This document shows, piece by piece, positions 19,637 through 30,047 of a stretch of DNA of 37,924 bases. Both the position numbers and the translations under genes were made by a program. Positions within the stretch are counted from its first letter, which is position 1; each line of letters opens with the position of its first letter. Source of the stretch: Stentor coeruleus (Eukaryota > Ciliophora > Heterotrichea > Heterotrichida > Stentoridae); contig MPUH01000730.1 of the NCBI GenBank assembly GCA_001970955.1, forward strand, positions 1 to 37,924. The letters are read 5' to 3'. The notes below the pieces were generated by a model that searched no databases, was not told the origin of the DNA, and saw nothing but the letters and a program-made list of their open reading frames with translations.

Positions 19637-20748
19637 ACGGTTTTGAAGTTTTGGTTTAGGTATTTGTAGATATAGAATTAAGTTGTGCTATGTGAGGAAT
19701 GCGTAAAATTTGTTGATGAAGGTTTATAGAAAATGAGTATTGATAAATTTTAATAGATTTGGTTTTACTAAAATTTATGATTTGAATTGTATAGGAGTGC
19801 TAGAAACGGATGATTAATATATTTAATGAAAATTGAGTATGTGGAAGATACTTTAATTGATGCTAGTATAAGTGAAGGATTGAAAATTAAATTTTAAGAA
19901 ATATTTGTAAATAATAAGAGTCACATAACCAGCGACAACGAGTGGCTTAATATACCGAATTTGCCTAAAGAAAGAGATCGTAGGACAAACAAACCCCGAT
20001 TGGACAAGGTTTAAACCATGCCACCTTAACTACAACCTACTTTAAATAATAATACTTGCTAATAATTAGAAAAATATATTAAAATGCTGAATTTGAGATA
20101 TTAGATTGATTATATTTTAATTGAAGTATGGATATTAAATACTCTCAAAATAACTATAAGCCATATAAAAAGTAAAAAAATTGCTTTGAATATAAATTAA
20201 TGGATTTGAAAATAAGAATCTTATTTTGATCTTTATTATAAGTTTGATACTTTCTATTTGAAGATTATCGTTAAATAAATAATAACGAGAGCAATTCATG
20301 CCTTTTTAGTGTGGTATTATGCTTATTATAAACATGAAATTAGTATTAGTTAGGAATTATCGCTTGACTATTGTCCAGCCCTTGTTAGCATAAACATGAA
20401 ATAATTTTAAGTCTCCATTTCTCTAAACTTCGAGCCTAAAATTCAAGTATTTACCCTCATGGGAGGGCAATTAGCTATTAAGAAAATATAGAACTAAAGA
20501 AATATGATAAATGTAATTATGTGAGAAATTATTGTAAGAATATATAAAGAAATTTGCGAGCTGTAAATTTATATAGGGATGCTAGAATTATGAACTGGAA
20601 TAAATAGTGAAATTTTAATTTATAATAAAAGCAATCAAACATAAGGAAAGTTTTAAATTTTTGAATTGAATCATAATTCGATTTTAAGTCGAATAAACTG
20701 TTAAATAATTCATTAGGAATATGAAGGACATACCAAGTAAAGAATAAA
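19637..20748. other. intergenic, mostly AT-rich
   Basis: This contains a GC-richer island (19918-20036, listed separately), two copies of ATAAACATGAAAT about 65 bp apart near 20330 and 20395, and a short GC hairpin CCCTC-atgg-GAGGG at 20454-20467. No gene was recognised in the rest. Confidence 0.5.
19918..20036. ncRNA. GC-richer island, candidate non-coding RNA or short exon
   Basis: About 120 bp of balanced composition sits in AT-rich flanks. AGTCAC (19919-19924) can pair with GTGGCT (19942-19947), and GGTTTAAACC is self-complementary. One plus-strand frame is open for 38 codons (...SHITSDNEWLNIPNLPKERD...), and minus-strand frames are also partly open, so coding cannot be excluded. No match to tRNA, 5S or U-RNA consensus was seen. 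Confidence 0.25.
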
Positions 20749-21312
20749 ATGGCTGATGATGATTTAACTTTTATGCCATGGTATTTCGACGAAGCCAACG
20801 AACCAAGTTGTCCTTCGTTCTGGGAAGAATTCGAATGCGACAGGGCTAATTGTCCATTTTCTCATGAAGTGCCGAAATATCAATCTGATATCCCTATTAA
20901 AAGTGAGAGTACTGAAAACCCAGTTGAGTTATTCACTTATATCAAAAACTATATTATTGCATTCCCTAACCGCGAAAATATACAAGAAGTGAAACTGCCT
21001 CAACCAGCTGAAGAAGAGAAGGACTTCGAGAGAATTAATCAGCTAATGAATGAGATGCTTAATTTCGAAAAAGGTCCTGAAATATTTGACTCGCATGTGA
21101 TATGCCCTTTACTAAATGACTGTGGAAATTGCATAATCAAAGAGGTTTGTGAGTTTGCTCACTCAGTAGACGATCAAAAAATCAAAGACATAGAAAGAGA
21201 GCAAGAGTGGTATCCGTCATCAATGAATTGTGAGTGTTGTAAAGGTTACTTATATGGCTGCGTGGCTGAAGAGTGCAAGAAGCAAGGTAAATGTCTTGTA
21301 TGCGTAAGCTAA
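20749..21312 (+). CDS. tandem CCCH zinc-finger protein (187 aa)
   Basis: This is an intact single-exon frame from ATG (AAGAATAAAATG) to TAA. Two CCCH fingers are visible: C21-x8-C30-x4-C35-x3-H39 (CPSFWEEFECDRANCPFSHE) and C119-x8-C128-x5-C134-x3-H138 (CPLLNDCGNCIIKEVCEFAH). The second has the exact C-x8-C-x5-C-x3-H spacing of RNA-binding fingers; the first has a loop shorter by one. A C-terminal Cys-rich tail (CECC...C...C...CLVC) may bind another metal ion. The acidic region between the fingers (~80-110) is probably a linker. Such proteins usually bind mRNA AU-rich or 3' regions; the target here is unknown. The gene converges on ELP3 with 30 bp between stop codons. Confidence 0.88.
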   Translation: MADDDLTFMPWYFDEANEPSCPSFWEEFECDRANCPFSHEVPKYQSDIPIKSESTENPVELFTYIKNYIIAFPNRENIQEVKLPQPAEEEKDFERINQLMNEMLNFEKGPEIFDSHVICPLLNDCGNCIIKEVCEFAHSVDDQKIKDIEREQEWYPSSMNCECCKGYLYGCVAEECKKQGKCLVCVS

Positions 21313-21342
21313 TAAGGGGTCTTTAGAACTAAACGATGAAAA

Positions 21343-22962
21343 TTACTTAAGGTTTTTTACCATGTAAACGCCTTCTAAGTGATAGCCTAGTTTATTATAG
21401 TAATGCCGAGTTCCAATACCTGAGATCACAGCGATTTTATCAGAGTTGTGTTCTTCAAGGGCAATACGCTCAGCTTCTTCCATGAGTAGCATGCCGAAGC
21501 CTTGGTGTTGGAATTTGGTTGGATCACGGTCGTGGATTGGGACTACTGAACCATAAACATGAAGCTCACGGACCATGCTACAACTTCCTGAAAGCTCTGG
21601 CCTAAAAGCACAGGAACCAAGCTTTCGGAGCCTTAGCAGGCCAACAAGTATATCAAGTCGAGGATCTTCATAGGATATAAAAGTTTCCCAGGAACCATTT
21701 GCGTAATAATCTCTTCTTATAAGTTCGATATCTTCAGGTTTGGTCTTATGGTGAACTTCTTGAATACCAACTTCTCTAGTTCTAACATCTCTGCAAGCAA
21801 TTTTCAGTTCTTTCATTCTACTAAGAACTAGTTCTCTTAAATTCCCATTATCTACACCTGAAGTGACAATAGGCATTGGGATATCTCTTTGAACCCTATA
21901 AACTCTAAGCCAAGGTGGAGCAAGAGCCATGAGCTTGGCTACAATATCAATAAGCTCATTAGGATTATAACTTTTATATTGCCCGTTTTTCCATAGCTCA
22001 TAAAGCCCAGTACCTCTAATAACCAATGTTGGATATATTTTCAATCCATCAGGTCTAAAGTCAGGGTTTTCAAAAAGCTCTCGAAAGCACTCATAATCTC
22101 TTTCAAAGCCCATATTTGGCAGGTCTGGCATAATATGAGTGACAATCTTGTAGCCACAGTCCTTCGACATAGCAAAACATTTTTTAACAGCTTCAACAGT
22201 ATGTCCTCTATTTGTATCCCTAGCAATATCTTCATATACTGACTGCACACCAATTTCTAATCTTGTGCATCCATACTGTAGCAAGTCATTCAAATGAGAT
22301 TTTAAACAGTAATCAGGTCTAGTCTCAATAGTAATTCCCACACATTTTGTATAGCTTTGTTCACCAAAACGCGTCGCTTCAGTAACATTTTCACTTTTAT
22401 GTCCTGATAGGGCATCATGGAGGTTTCTAATGAAATAATCTCTATAGTCTGTAGGCAATGACATAAAAGTCCCACCCATAACTACAAATTCGACCTTGTC
22501 TACATCATGACCTAGTTTTTGAAGCTGTTCAACACGATCTTTAGTTTGTATATAAGGGTTATAACGGGCTCTTATTGCCCTCATTGATGTCGGCTCATAT
22601 CCTGTATAGGATTGTGTTGAATATTCAAAGTCACTATCTGGACCTCCTGGGCAATAAATACATATGTTTCCGGTTGTAGCGATATGTGGACATCTGTGAG
22701 GCTTGGACATCACTGCTACAACAGCCACACCTGATGCAGTTCGCACTGGCTTTGCTTTGAGAATAGGTGTAAGAATTGCTTTATACTCTTCTGGGATCCC
22801 ACTCATGATTTCTACTAGTTTTGGAATACGTGACAAGCCATACTTAGCAGAGACTTGCTTATTTAAAGTAGTCAGATTTACTGATGTGTTGCTCTCGTAG
22901 CTTTTGATCAGTGTCCGAATTATCTCAGATATTGCTTTTATTCGCTGGTTTTCATCTTTCAT
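21343..22962 (-). CDS. ELP3: Elongator complex catalytic subunit Elp3
   Basis: This is an intact 539-aa frame, close to the 547-557 aa of human and yeast Elp3. The N-terminal radical SAM domain carries C91-x9-C101-x2-C104 ([20 protein letters not shown]), the Elp3-specific cluster that binds the 4Fe-4S centre. It is followed by [43 protein letters not shown] and [10 protein letters not shown]. The C-terminal GNAT domain shows [29 protein letters not shown] (acetyl-CoA loop) and [22 protein letters not shown]. Elp3 modifies wobble uridine U34 of tRNAs (cm5 side chain) from acetyl-CoA and SAM within Elongator. All key residues are present, so it should be active. There are no introns and it ends at the family's usual C-terminus, which confirms TAA as a true stop here. 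Confidence 0.98.
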   Translation of the reverse strand: MKDENQRIKAISEIIRTLIKSYESNTSVNLTTLNKQVSAKYGLSRIPKLVEIMSGIPEEYKAILTPILKAKPVRTASGVAVVAVMSKPHRCPHIATTGNICIYCPGGPDSDFEYSTQSYTGYEPTSMRAIRARYNPYIQTKDRVEQLQKLGHDVDKVEFVVMGGTFMSLPTDYRDYFIRNLHDALSGHKSENVTEATRFGEQSYTKCVGITIETRPDYCLKSHLNDLLQYGCTRLEIGVQSVYEDIARDTNRGHTVEAVKKCFAMSKDCGYKIVTHIMPDLPNMGFERDYECFRELFENPDFRPDGLKIYPTLVIRGTGLYELWKNGQYKSYNPNELIDIVAKLMALAPPWLRVYRVQRDIPMPIVTSGVDNGNLRELVLSRMKELKIACRDVRTREVGIQEVHHKTKPEDIELIRRDYYANGSWETFISYEDPRLDILVGLLRLRKLGSCAFRPELSGSCSMVRELHVYGSVVPIHDRDPTKFQHQGFGMLLMEEAERIALEEHNSDKIAVISGIGTRHYYNKLGYHLEGVYMVKNLK

Positions 22963-23069
22963 TACTTATTATGTATATTTTATGATATTAAAATTATTCA
23001 AAAGCTTATGATTGTAGATTAATCTATGAATATTAGATATAAAAGTTCATGGGTAAAATGATAAATGTA

Positions 23070-26000
23070 TTAAAATTCTATATCTTCATTAACCAAAGGC
23101 CTGATGAAAAAGCTGTCCAAAGTCCTATTGACAGGTTCATGAGCAATTTTTTTATTGAATATATACTCAAACCTAGTAGGATGGCTTTGCTCCAAAAGCA
23201 CTCTTGTAACTTCACTGACATTAATCCTCCCCGCAGCTCCACCGCTTTCCATTTTGTTAGCAATATCTACATCAGGCCCATAAATATCATATCTCACAAT
23301 ATTTGTTCCTGTAATTCCAGCAATAACTTCACCTGTATGCATTCCAATTCTCATATTCAGACTAGTCCCTTTATCTCTATTGGTTTTTTTAATAGACTTG
23401 ACCATATCCAAAGCCATATTTATCATATTGCTGCATTCTTTACTTGGGTCACGCTCTTTTTCTTCATCTCCAGAGTTACTGAAACTCAAGACAACATAGC
23501 AATCTCCAATTGTGTGAACTTTATATACATTGTTGATCATACACAAATGATCAAAATTAGAAAAAAGCTTTGATAACATCGAAACGACTTCAATAGGTTT
23601 TTTATCACTTGAATATAAAGTAAACCCACATATGTCAGCGAAAATTATAGTCACATTTGAATACTTATCAGTTGTCGTGATATCATTTTTCAGGTTTCGG
23701 ACAACTTGAGGTGGCATCATTTGGTTCAGGAGTTTTTCTGTGTTTTGGATTTCTCTTTGAGCAAGTTTATTGAGATTATAAGTTTTGCGATCCTGATATT
23801 CTCTTGTAAAGCTAACAATTGCATTGATCATCATAAAAATGAAAACAAAAAACGTAGCTTCGATTGATATAGAAAAATGCTGATAATCTAAAATCACAGC
23901 AAGCCAATGAATAAAATTGCATATTGTTGCAATGAGAATATGGCCGAATGGTAATGAGGCAATATGATTGATCACAACATTGCTATACATAACTTCAAGG
24001 ACTATAACATAGAAATAAGAAGAATCAACGTAATAAAACGTTACTACGCTGATAAATGTATATGAAATATATACAGACATGACCATCCATGGGTACATAT
24101 AATGTGTATAAACTTTGTCTGTACTTAAAGCAATGAGTATCATAGCAAAGACACAGATAACTCTAAGCCCAACTTCAGCAGGTTTTCCATAAGAGTTTTT
24201 AACCTTATAACCTGCAATGAAAATCACAGTCAAGACTATGTAGATGAGTATAGTAATCCAAAGGCCGATTTTATATTTTTTCAGATCTTTTGCCATACTG
24301 TTAACTCGGTATTCATGCTGAGCATATGCTTCTTTAAAATTGCATGTCAGCCATTGGACTGGGCCAGCTAGTCCAAGGTAGTCATCATCCTCTTTATTAA
24401 AATTGTTTATATCAATTTTGTCGATTTCAAAAGCTGTCACTGACTCAGCAACTGGGGCAACCTGATTAGCAGCCCCATTAAAAGGCAATAAAGCTACTGA
24501 AGATGAATTCGGATCAACAACCAAACTACTATTAACAGGTTGTTGTTGATGTGCCACAGAAGGCATTTGGTCGAAAGTTGTGAATTCTCTAGCTTTACTT
24601 CTTCTTCTAACTTTTTTACTGACAAGAAAAGTATCAAGCATACCTTTGCCTTTAGCTTCGACTTTATTAGGAATAAACTCCCACTTTTGATCGCAAACAT
24701 ACTTGTAGGTTTCAGCTGAAATCTGTATAAGATCATTGCCTTTAACAGTAGAACACATTCTACTAGCTGTGTTTATTGTATCTCCTACTAAAGAAAACTG
24801 TGGTTTATGCTCTCCGACAACCCCTGCAATGACAGGTCCTGTATTAATCCCAATTTTAATTGAAAACTTATCTCCTGTTTTCAAATATACAGGCTCGATT
24901 TTTTTTAGTATATCTAAAGCCATATTCACAGTTCTTACTGAATGATTTTTAGCTAGCAGCTCAGGCGACAGATTTTCTTCAGAATCTTTAAGCCCACCAC
25001 ATACAAGGTAAGTTTTATTCACAGTCTCAATTTTTGTAACTCCATGCTTTTCACATAGATTGTCAAGTATAGCGAAAAATTTATCAAGCAAATCAATAAG
25101 CTCATGAGGTGTGTGAGTCGCACATATTTTATCGAAGTTGTATATATCACAAAACATTACAGTGACCATGCCTTGATCTTCAGCAATATACCTAACCCCT
25201 TGTTTAACTCTGTCTTTGACAAATCTCGGAAGTAGATTTCCTAATATGTCTTGGCCTTTTTGGAATTGATATTCAAGCTTTTTTAAAAGGACATATTCAA
25301 TTCTCTTAGTCCTTTCAAGCTCATAACCTACATAAGCACTGATACTTGTAATCCCAATAAGCAGTGCTGCATAGTCTAGTGCGATAATCCCCATGTCAAT
25401 TCCTTGGTAAATTGTCCCATAATGAGTTAAAACTCTTATAAGATAGACGATAATTGAGATGATGTTGATGATGAAAACTTTGTATGTGCTTACATTAAAC
25501 AGGACAAAAGTTAGGATTGGGATTAGTGCTGAACTCATAGACCCATCATTTTGGTTATATATTTCTAAAGCGATTTTTGCACTGATACCAAAGATAATGA
25601 CTATTATTATAAAATGCTCATACCAACGAATAAAAGCTTTTGTCCATGTGAAACCTACAAGTGCTCCTAAGAGGGCTATTAAAAATATCCTTATGGCCAT
25701 CATAAAAGGGGTTTTTGTTGATGTACTTAAGTCAGCTATGGTCCATAAAAGATAACCAGCAGCGAGAATTATGAACATTTTTCTTATAAACCCAATAATT
25801 TTCTCTGTAATAAATCTTTTGAAGCGCTTTTCTAGGTACTCGTTGTTGAAAGTCAAAGTTAGAGTGTTCATTGAATAGTCGTTTTTAGTTTTCACTTGTT
25901 TTTGCTCTTTGATTTTCAGACCTTTTGGATTAAAAACTTGTTGAAGGTTATTGGCATAATCTCCAACACGCATATGGCTTAGCTCTACAGCAGTTTGTTG

Positions 26001-29000
26001 CTGTTCGTCACCGATTTGATAAATTTTTTCTGGCATGACTTTAATGTTGGCTTTACGTCTGAGAGTGTCTAGTTTTGTAGGAGACCAAAGGGAAAAAGAA
26101 TAATCAATAGCTAGGTTGACAATTAGGCAGATTAAAGGAACTAGTGTCCATTGAAGAAATATTGGTAAAACATTGAAGAATCTGACTGAGATCCCAATCA
26201 TAGCTTTTGTTGGAAGTTTTAAGTAATCATAAACAAATATATAAGGCAAAAATATCAATGGAGAGACTAATATTATAATGATAAATAGCAAAGTGAAATC
26301 TCTTGTGTAAGTCATCATAATAAATGTAGCAGTAAGCACAATACTATAAAATGCGCTAGTTCCAGTAAGCATATAATCAACTGAGTTTCCATCACTGTCT
26401 GTAGCGTTCTCACTGCCATAAATAATAAAGAAGAAAACAATTAATGAATGAAAAATTGCATCTATAGTAATTTTCAAAAATATTTTGGCATTAAATAGCC
26501 TTGAGTAGATACCATCCTGATATAGCACTGGGTTATCAAGAATTGTGTCTTGAGCAAGATCCTTATCAATAGTTCCAACAATGACAATTGGCAAAGCTGT
26601 TAGGAAAACATTATAAAAAATCAATATCCACGAGTCATAAAGCGAAGTCCCTGAATACAAATTATAAAAACTAAAGTAAAACATTGGCAAAACCAGTATG
26701 AAATTCTTGTAAAAAGAGTATAAAATAACTTTGGAAATCCTTTGGTAATTGAATCTCCCATGAATAAACAATAAAGGAAGCAAAAACTTGAATCTAGCCA
26801 CTGCATAATCGCTCGAATTAACAGCTTGCAAGCCTTCTTTACCACAAACGCCAATACCCACATGAGCTTCTTGTATCATACTTACATCATTGGCCCCATC
26901 TCCAATAGCTAAAGTTATAGGTTTGAATGAAAAATTGTGCTTGACCAAACGAACAACCTCAGCTTTCTGTAATGGTGATACTCTACAGCATATAACTGAG
27001 TGGCATAGACAAGATATCATAGAGAAGTATTTGATTGTATCAATATCAGCGAAAATATAAGTCAAAGTTGCTCCGTCAACAACAAGTCCTAAGTTGAGTT
27101 TTTTAATATCCATAATGACATGGTTAGTATCATCATCGTTTTGATCTAGCATTCTCATAATGCTATTAGAATTGGGTGTTAGTCCATTTTGAATGCTGTT
27201 ACGAGACATGTCGTAATAATTCCCATCAACATTATTGCACATAACATATTTGCCTAGAGTTTTTTTCAGCATATATTTTGTGTTATCAGTGCTGTTACAA
27301 TTAAGTATGATTAGGTCCATGTCTTTGGTAAGAAGTTTGCATGAAAATCCGATGTTTATAGCTGTTTCTTGTTTATCACCTGTAAGCACCCAGACTTTAA
27401 GCCCACCTTCCATGAGATCAGCAATAGCTTCAGGCACACCTTCTTGAATTTTATCTTCTATAGCTGTAGCTCCAATAAGCTCCATGTCTACTTCGAACTC
27501 AGCAGCTACTTCATCTAAACGTAATGATCTGTCCGACATAGCGTTTTTGGCGGTGTTCCATTTTTTTTCAAAATCCCGCACTTGTTCTTCTGTAAGTTCA
27601 CGCTTAGCTAAAACAAGAGTTCTGAGTCCTTCTACTGAAAAATCATATAAAGATCTTGTAAGCTCATCTTTTTCCTTTTTACTTGCTACAACACGTTCTA
27701 ATATCATATTGTCAGCACCTTTGCAATATAAGACAGGAGGTCTTGTTTTATCAGTCATGCACTCAATAACAACAGACATTCTTTTACGATCACTATTGAA
27801 TTCATTTACCCCAACGATTCTGTATTCAAAAGGTTCACCTTCAATATTTACAATAGAGTAGCCTGCTTTAGAACTCACATATGATCTACCTAATGAATGG
27901 GCAGCGATAACTAAAGCTTCTTCATCAGGTGAAGCTGCTTGGTAATTTATTGTTCCGTCTTCAAGTTTTTCTGGGATAACTGTGTGACATAAAGAGAGGA
28001 GTTCCAAAAATTCGTTTATTTCTTTTGAATAATCTCCATGCATGTCAGTTAAAAAATTTTGGTCATAGAATTTGAACTTGGCGTGCGGGTTGAGAGACAC
28101 ATCTGAGCAGTTAATAGGCACTTCCATAGAGCCATATACCCTTCCACGTATAGCGCATTTTTTAAACTCCATTTGATTTTCTGTTAGAGTTCCTGTTTTG
28201 TCTGAAAATATATACTCAATCTGCCCTAAGTCTTCATTTAGGTCACCTGTTTTAGCTATTGCTGGCCTGTCAATAGGAGCATAGTACATCCTCAAGTCCC
28301 ACTGTATGAATTTTGCTTGCATAACTCTAACAACATCCATAGTTACATAAAGAGAAATCGGGACAAGCGAGTTATAAAGTATAAGAAATGTGATAAAATT
28401 AAGCCCTGAATCCGAGCTCTTCACTGCAGAAAAGAACTCAGTCATAGCTTTGTGTGCATAAGTGTTTGCAATAGAAATCACAGTTGAAACGATAACCATT
28501 ATAAACAGTAAAGTAAACACAATAATAAGATATTTGTTCACTCTTTGCTCAACATTACTTCGCTTGTGTGGAGGGTGCTTACTATTCATCATAAGTTTTG
28601 TATCAGGTCCTGTAAACACAATACAGCCTAATACCCATGCCGTATTTCTCACTGTACTACCCCTTAAAAGAACATTATTATTGTCTATAGGAGAAGATCT
28701 TGGGTGCCCTTTTATTTTTAATGAACCTTCATACACATAAAGTCTGTTGTTTGGGTGCTCGCTGTTGAGTACAGCTTCATCTAGTTTATGGACCATTTTC
28801 ATAGCTTCACTTAAGACTAGGCTTTCAAATATTGATGCAGTATCAGTCAAAGCGATACGGATTTTTAAATTTGTCTCGCCGTCTAAGTTAGAGGTTTCGA
28901 TGTAGCACATGTTCTCTTCTTGATTCGTAGCAAAGACTATAAGATCAGCTGGAACATTATCGTTGTCGGTAAGCTTGACTAGATTTCCTACTTGTAAATC

Positions 29001-29387
29001 CATCCATTTTTTGTCAACGAAGTTTTGTGAGTCTTCATCCCAGGACTTTACTAAGCGGTTATTTATTTCTTTATCACTCTGATGTCGCCGGTAATCTTGG
29101 TATGCATCTTTACATAGTGTGACTGTGAGGACTAGAGAAAGAGGGGCAATTGTAGCCCATGATGAGGTTGGAGACAGATTGAACGGCAGAATTTGGAAGA
29201 TTGAGACTATGAGAAACCAAATGTTAGCTACCCTGTGAAATTGCTCGTATAGATTTTTAGGCAGCAAAGTCCATACAGAGTATTTGGCGGTAGTGATGTA
29301 GTTAGATGGAAAAAGTGCATTTTCTTCAAGGCGTCCTCGCTTGAGAAAAATTTGTCGGTATTCCTGATTGTCAAATTTCTTTGCCAT
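23070..29387 (-). CDS. P4-ATPase (flippase)-guanylyl cyclase fusion protein (2105 aa)
   Basis: This is one uninterrupted frame. The N-terminal ~1130 residues are a complete P4-type ATPase: DGET (169-172), PISLYVTMDVVRVMQ, phosphorylation site DKTGT (D396), KGAD (K556), TGDK (D671), DGAND (D830-D834), and the usual membrane helices. A linker and six helices (~1190-1370) lead to cyclase domain C1 (~1404-1570), then six more helices (~1650-1850) and C2 (~1905-2080). C1 holds the purine-site pair E1454/S1532, typical of GTP, and N1539/R1543, but K1458 replaces the second metal Asp. C2 holds both metal Asp (D1918, D1962) but has H1958, D2034, D2041 and K2045 at the other sites. So one composite site forms with swapped halves, as described for Paramecium, Tetrahymena and Plasmodium enzymes. 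It should make cGMP in a cell or alveolar membrane. All ATPase motifs are intact, so lipid transport is possible. Confidence 0.97.
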   Translation of the reverse strand: MAKKFDNQEYRQIFLKRGRLEENALFPSNYITTAKYSVWTLLPKNLYEQFHRVANIWFLIVSIFQILPFNLSPTSSWATIAPLSLVLTVTLCKDAYQDYRRHQSDKEINNRLVKSWDEDSQNFVDKKWMDLQVGNLVKLTDNDNVPADLIVFATNQEENMCYIETSNLDGETNLKIRIALTDTASIFESLVLSEAMKMVHKLDEAVLNSEHPNNRLYVYEGSLKIKGHPRSSPIDNNNVLLRGSTVRNTAWVLGCIVFTGPDTKLMMNSKHPPHKRSNVEQRVNKYLIIVFTLLFIMVIVSTVISIANTYAHKAMTEFFSAVKSSDSGLNFITFLILYNSLVPISLYVTMDVVRVMQAKFIQWDLRMYYAPIDRPAIAKTGDLNEDLGQIEYIFSDKTGTLTENQMEFKKCAIRGRVYGSMEVPINCSDVSLNPHAKFKFYDQNFLTDMHGDYSKEINEFLELLSLCHTVIPEKLEDGTINYQAASPDEEALVIAAHSLGRSYVSSKAGYSIVNIEGEPFEYRIVGVNEFNSDRKRMSVVIECMTDKTRPPVLYCKGADNMILERVVASKKEKDELTRSLYDFSVEGLRTLVLAKRELTEEQVRDFEKKWNTAKNAMSDRSLRLDEVAAEFEVDMELIGATAIEDKIQEGVPEAIADLMEGGLKVWVLTGDKQETAINIGFSCKLLTKDMDLIILNCNSTDNTKYMLKKTLGKYVMCNNVDGNYYDMSRNSIQNGLTPNSNSIMRMLDQNDDDTNHVIMDIKKLNLGLVVDGATLTYIFADIDTIKYFSMISCLCHSVICCRVSPLQKAEVVRLVKHNFSFKPITLAIGDGANDVSMIQEAHVGIGVCGKEGLQAVNSSDYAVARFKFLLPLLFIHGRFNYQRISKVILYSFYKNFILVLPMFYFSFYNLYSGTSLYDSWILIFYNVFLTALPIVIVGTIDKDLAQDTILDNPVLYQDGIYSRLFNAKIFLKITIDAIFHSLIVFFFIIYGSENATDSDGNSVDYMLTGTSAFYSIVLTATFIMMTYTRDFTLLFIIIILVSPLIFLPYIFVYDYLKLPTKAMIGISVRFFNVLPIFLQWTLVPLICLIVNLAIDYSFSLWSPTKLDTLRRKANIKVMPEKIYQIGDEQQQTAVELSHMRVGDYANNLQQVFNPKGLKIKEQKQVKTKNDYSMNTLTLTFNNEYLEKRFKRFITEKIIGFIRKMFIILAAGYLLWTIADLSTSTKTPFMMAIRIFLIALLGALVGFTWTKAFIRWYEHFIIIVIIFGISAKIALEIYNQNDGSMSSALIPILTFVLFNVSTYKVFIINIISIIVYLIRVLTHYGTIYQGIDMGIIALDYAALLIGITSISAYVGYELERTKRIEYVLLKKLEYQFQKGQDILGNLLPRFVKDRVKQGVRYIAEDQGMVTVMFCDIYNFDKICATHTPHELIDLLDKFFAILDNLCEKHGVTKIETVNKTYLVCGGLKDSEENLSPELLAKNHSVRTVNMALDILKKIEPVYLKTGDKFSIKIGINTGPVIAGVVGEHKPQFSLVGDTINTASRMCSTVKGNDLIQISAETYKYVCDQKWEFIPNKVEAKGKGMLDTFLVSKKVRRRSKAREFTTFDQMPSVAHQQQPVNSSLVVDPNSSSVALLPFNGAANQVAPVAESVTAFEIDKIDINNFNKEDDDYLGLAGPVQWLTCNFKEAYAQHEYRVNSMAKDLKKYKIGLWITILIYIVLTVIFIAGYKVKNSYGKPAEVGLRVICVFAMILIALSTDKVYTHYMYPWMVMSVYISYTFISVVTFYYVDSSYFYVIVLEVMYSNVVINHIASLPFGHILIATICNFIHWLAVILDYQHFSISIEATFFVFIFMMINAIVSFTREYQDRKTYNLNKLAQREIQNTEKLLNQMMPPQVVRNLKNDITTTDKYSNVTIIFADICGFTLYSSDKKPIEVVSMLSKLFSNFDHLCMINNVYKVHTIGDCYVVLSFSNSGDEEKERDPSKECSNMINMALDMVKSIKKTNRDKGTSLNMRIGMHTGEVIAGITGTNIVRYDIYGPDVDIANKMESGGAAGRINVSEVTRVLLEQSHPTRFEYIFNKKIAHEPVNRTLDSFFIRPLVNEDIEF

Positions 29388-30047
29388 TATTATTATAACT
29401 AGGATAATGCTGGGCTTATTTCGAATATTTAGAATATAAATGAGGAGAATGCATTTAAAACTTTTTAGGGAGATTAAAGAAGATTATGGGGATTTTTTTA
29501 AAGAAGAGGATATATACCACGAGCCTATGCAGGTTATGCAGACAATATAAAGCAAGTCTAAAAGAAAGACTGAGATTATTCTATTAATTCAATATCGAAA
29601 GATATTATCTCCTATGTTCATAACGGCTTTAGCAGCCTAGTTCGTATAATCCTAGATATTCATAGTCTCACTATTGAATTCTAGAGTTAAAAAAGGATTT
29701 GTTACTCTAATATTCTTAATCGAATTATAATGCTCTTGAAACTAGTATTCAAAGTTCTGAATAGTAAAATACATTGTAATTATTTATAAAATCTTTAGAT
29801 TGAATTATATTCACTTGCTTTACAGAGAGATTATATAGTCTACTGTAAAATCCCTGGCTCTTTATTAAAATCTATGCTTATTAGAAAAGTATTATTATGA
29901 AATAAATTCATCCTGAATGAACTAAATTTTTAAAAACTACAGTTCTTCAATAAGATAAAATTTACACTTAAGAATACTTCTAAAACACTAACATTAGCTA
30001 ATCTATTATCTTTTAAATTATAAGAGCATAAGTCTAATAATCTTAAG
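29388..30047. other. intergenic, upstream of the ATPase-cyclase gene
   Basis: This is AT-rich sequence between two minus-strand genes, holding the 5' flank of the cyclase gene and the 3' flank of the next. There is no long frame, RNA gene or clear repeat. Confidence 0.5.

Noticed and set aside
19634..19649. 16-nt intron at the end of the WD40 gene (gtaaacggttttgaag)
   Set aside because: It lacks TAG and the A at position 11; splicing adds only two residues, and the propeller already ends naturally.
21290..21312. intron extending the CCCH protein through GTAAGCTAATAAG
   Set aside because: The string is 13 nt and lacks the TAG end and the expected A position.
23049..23573. 174-codon plus-strand frame antisense to the cyclase
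   Set aside because: It is a shadow of the conserved C2 cyclase domain on the other strand.
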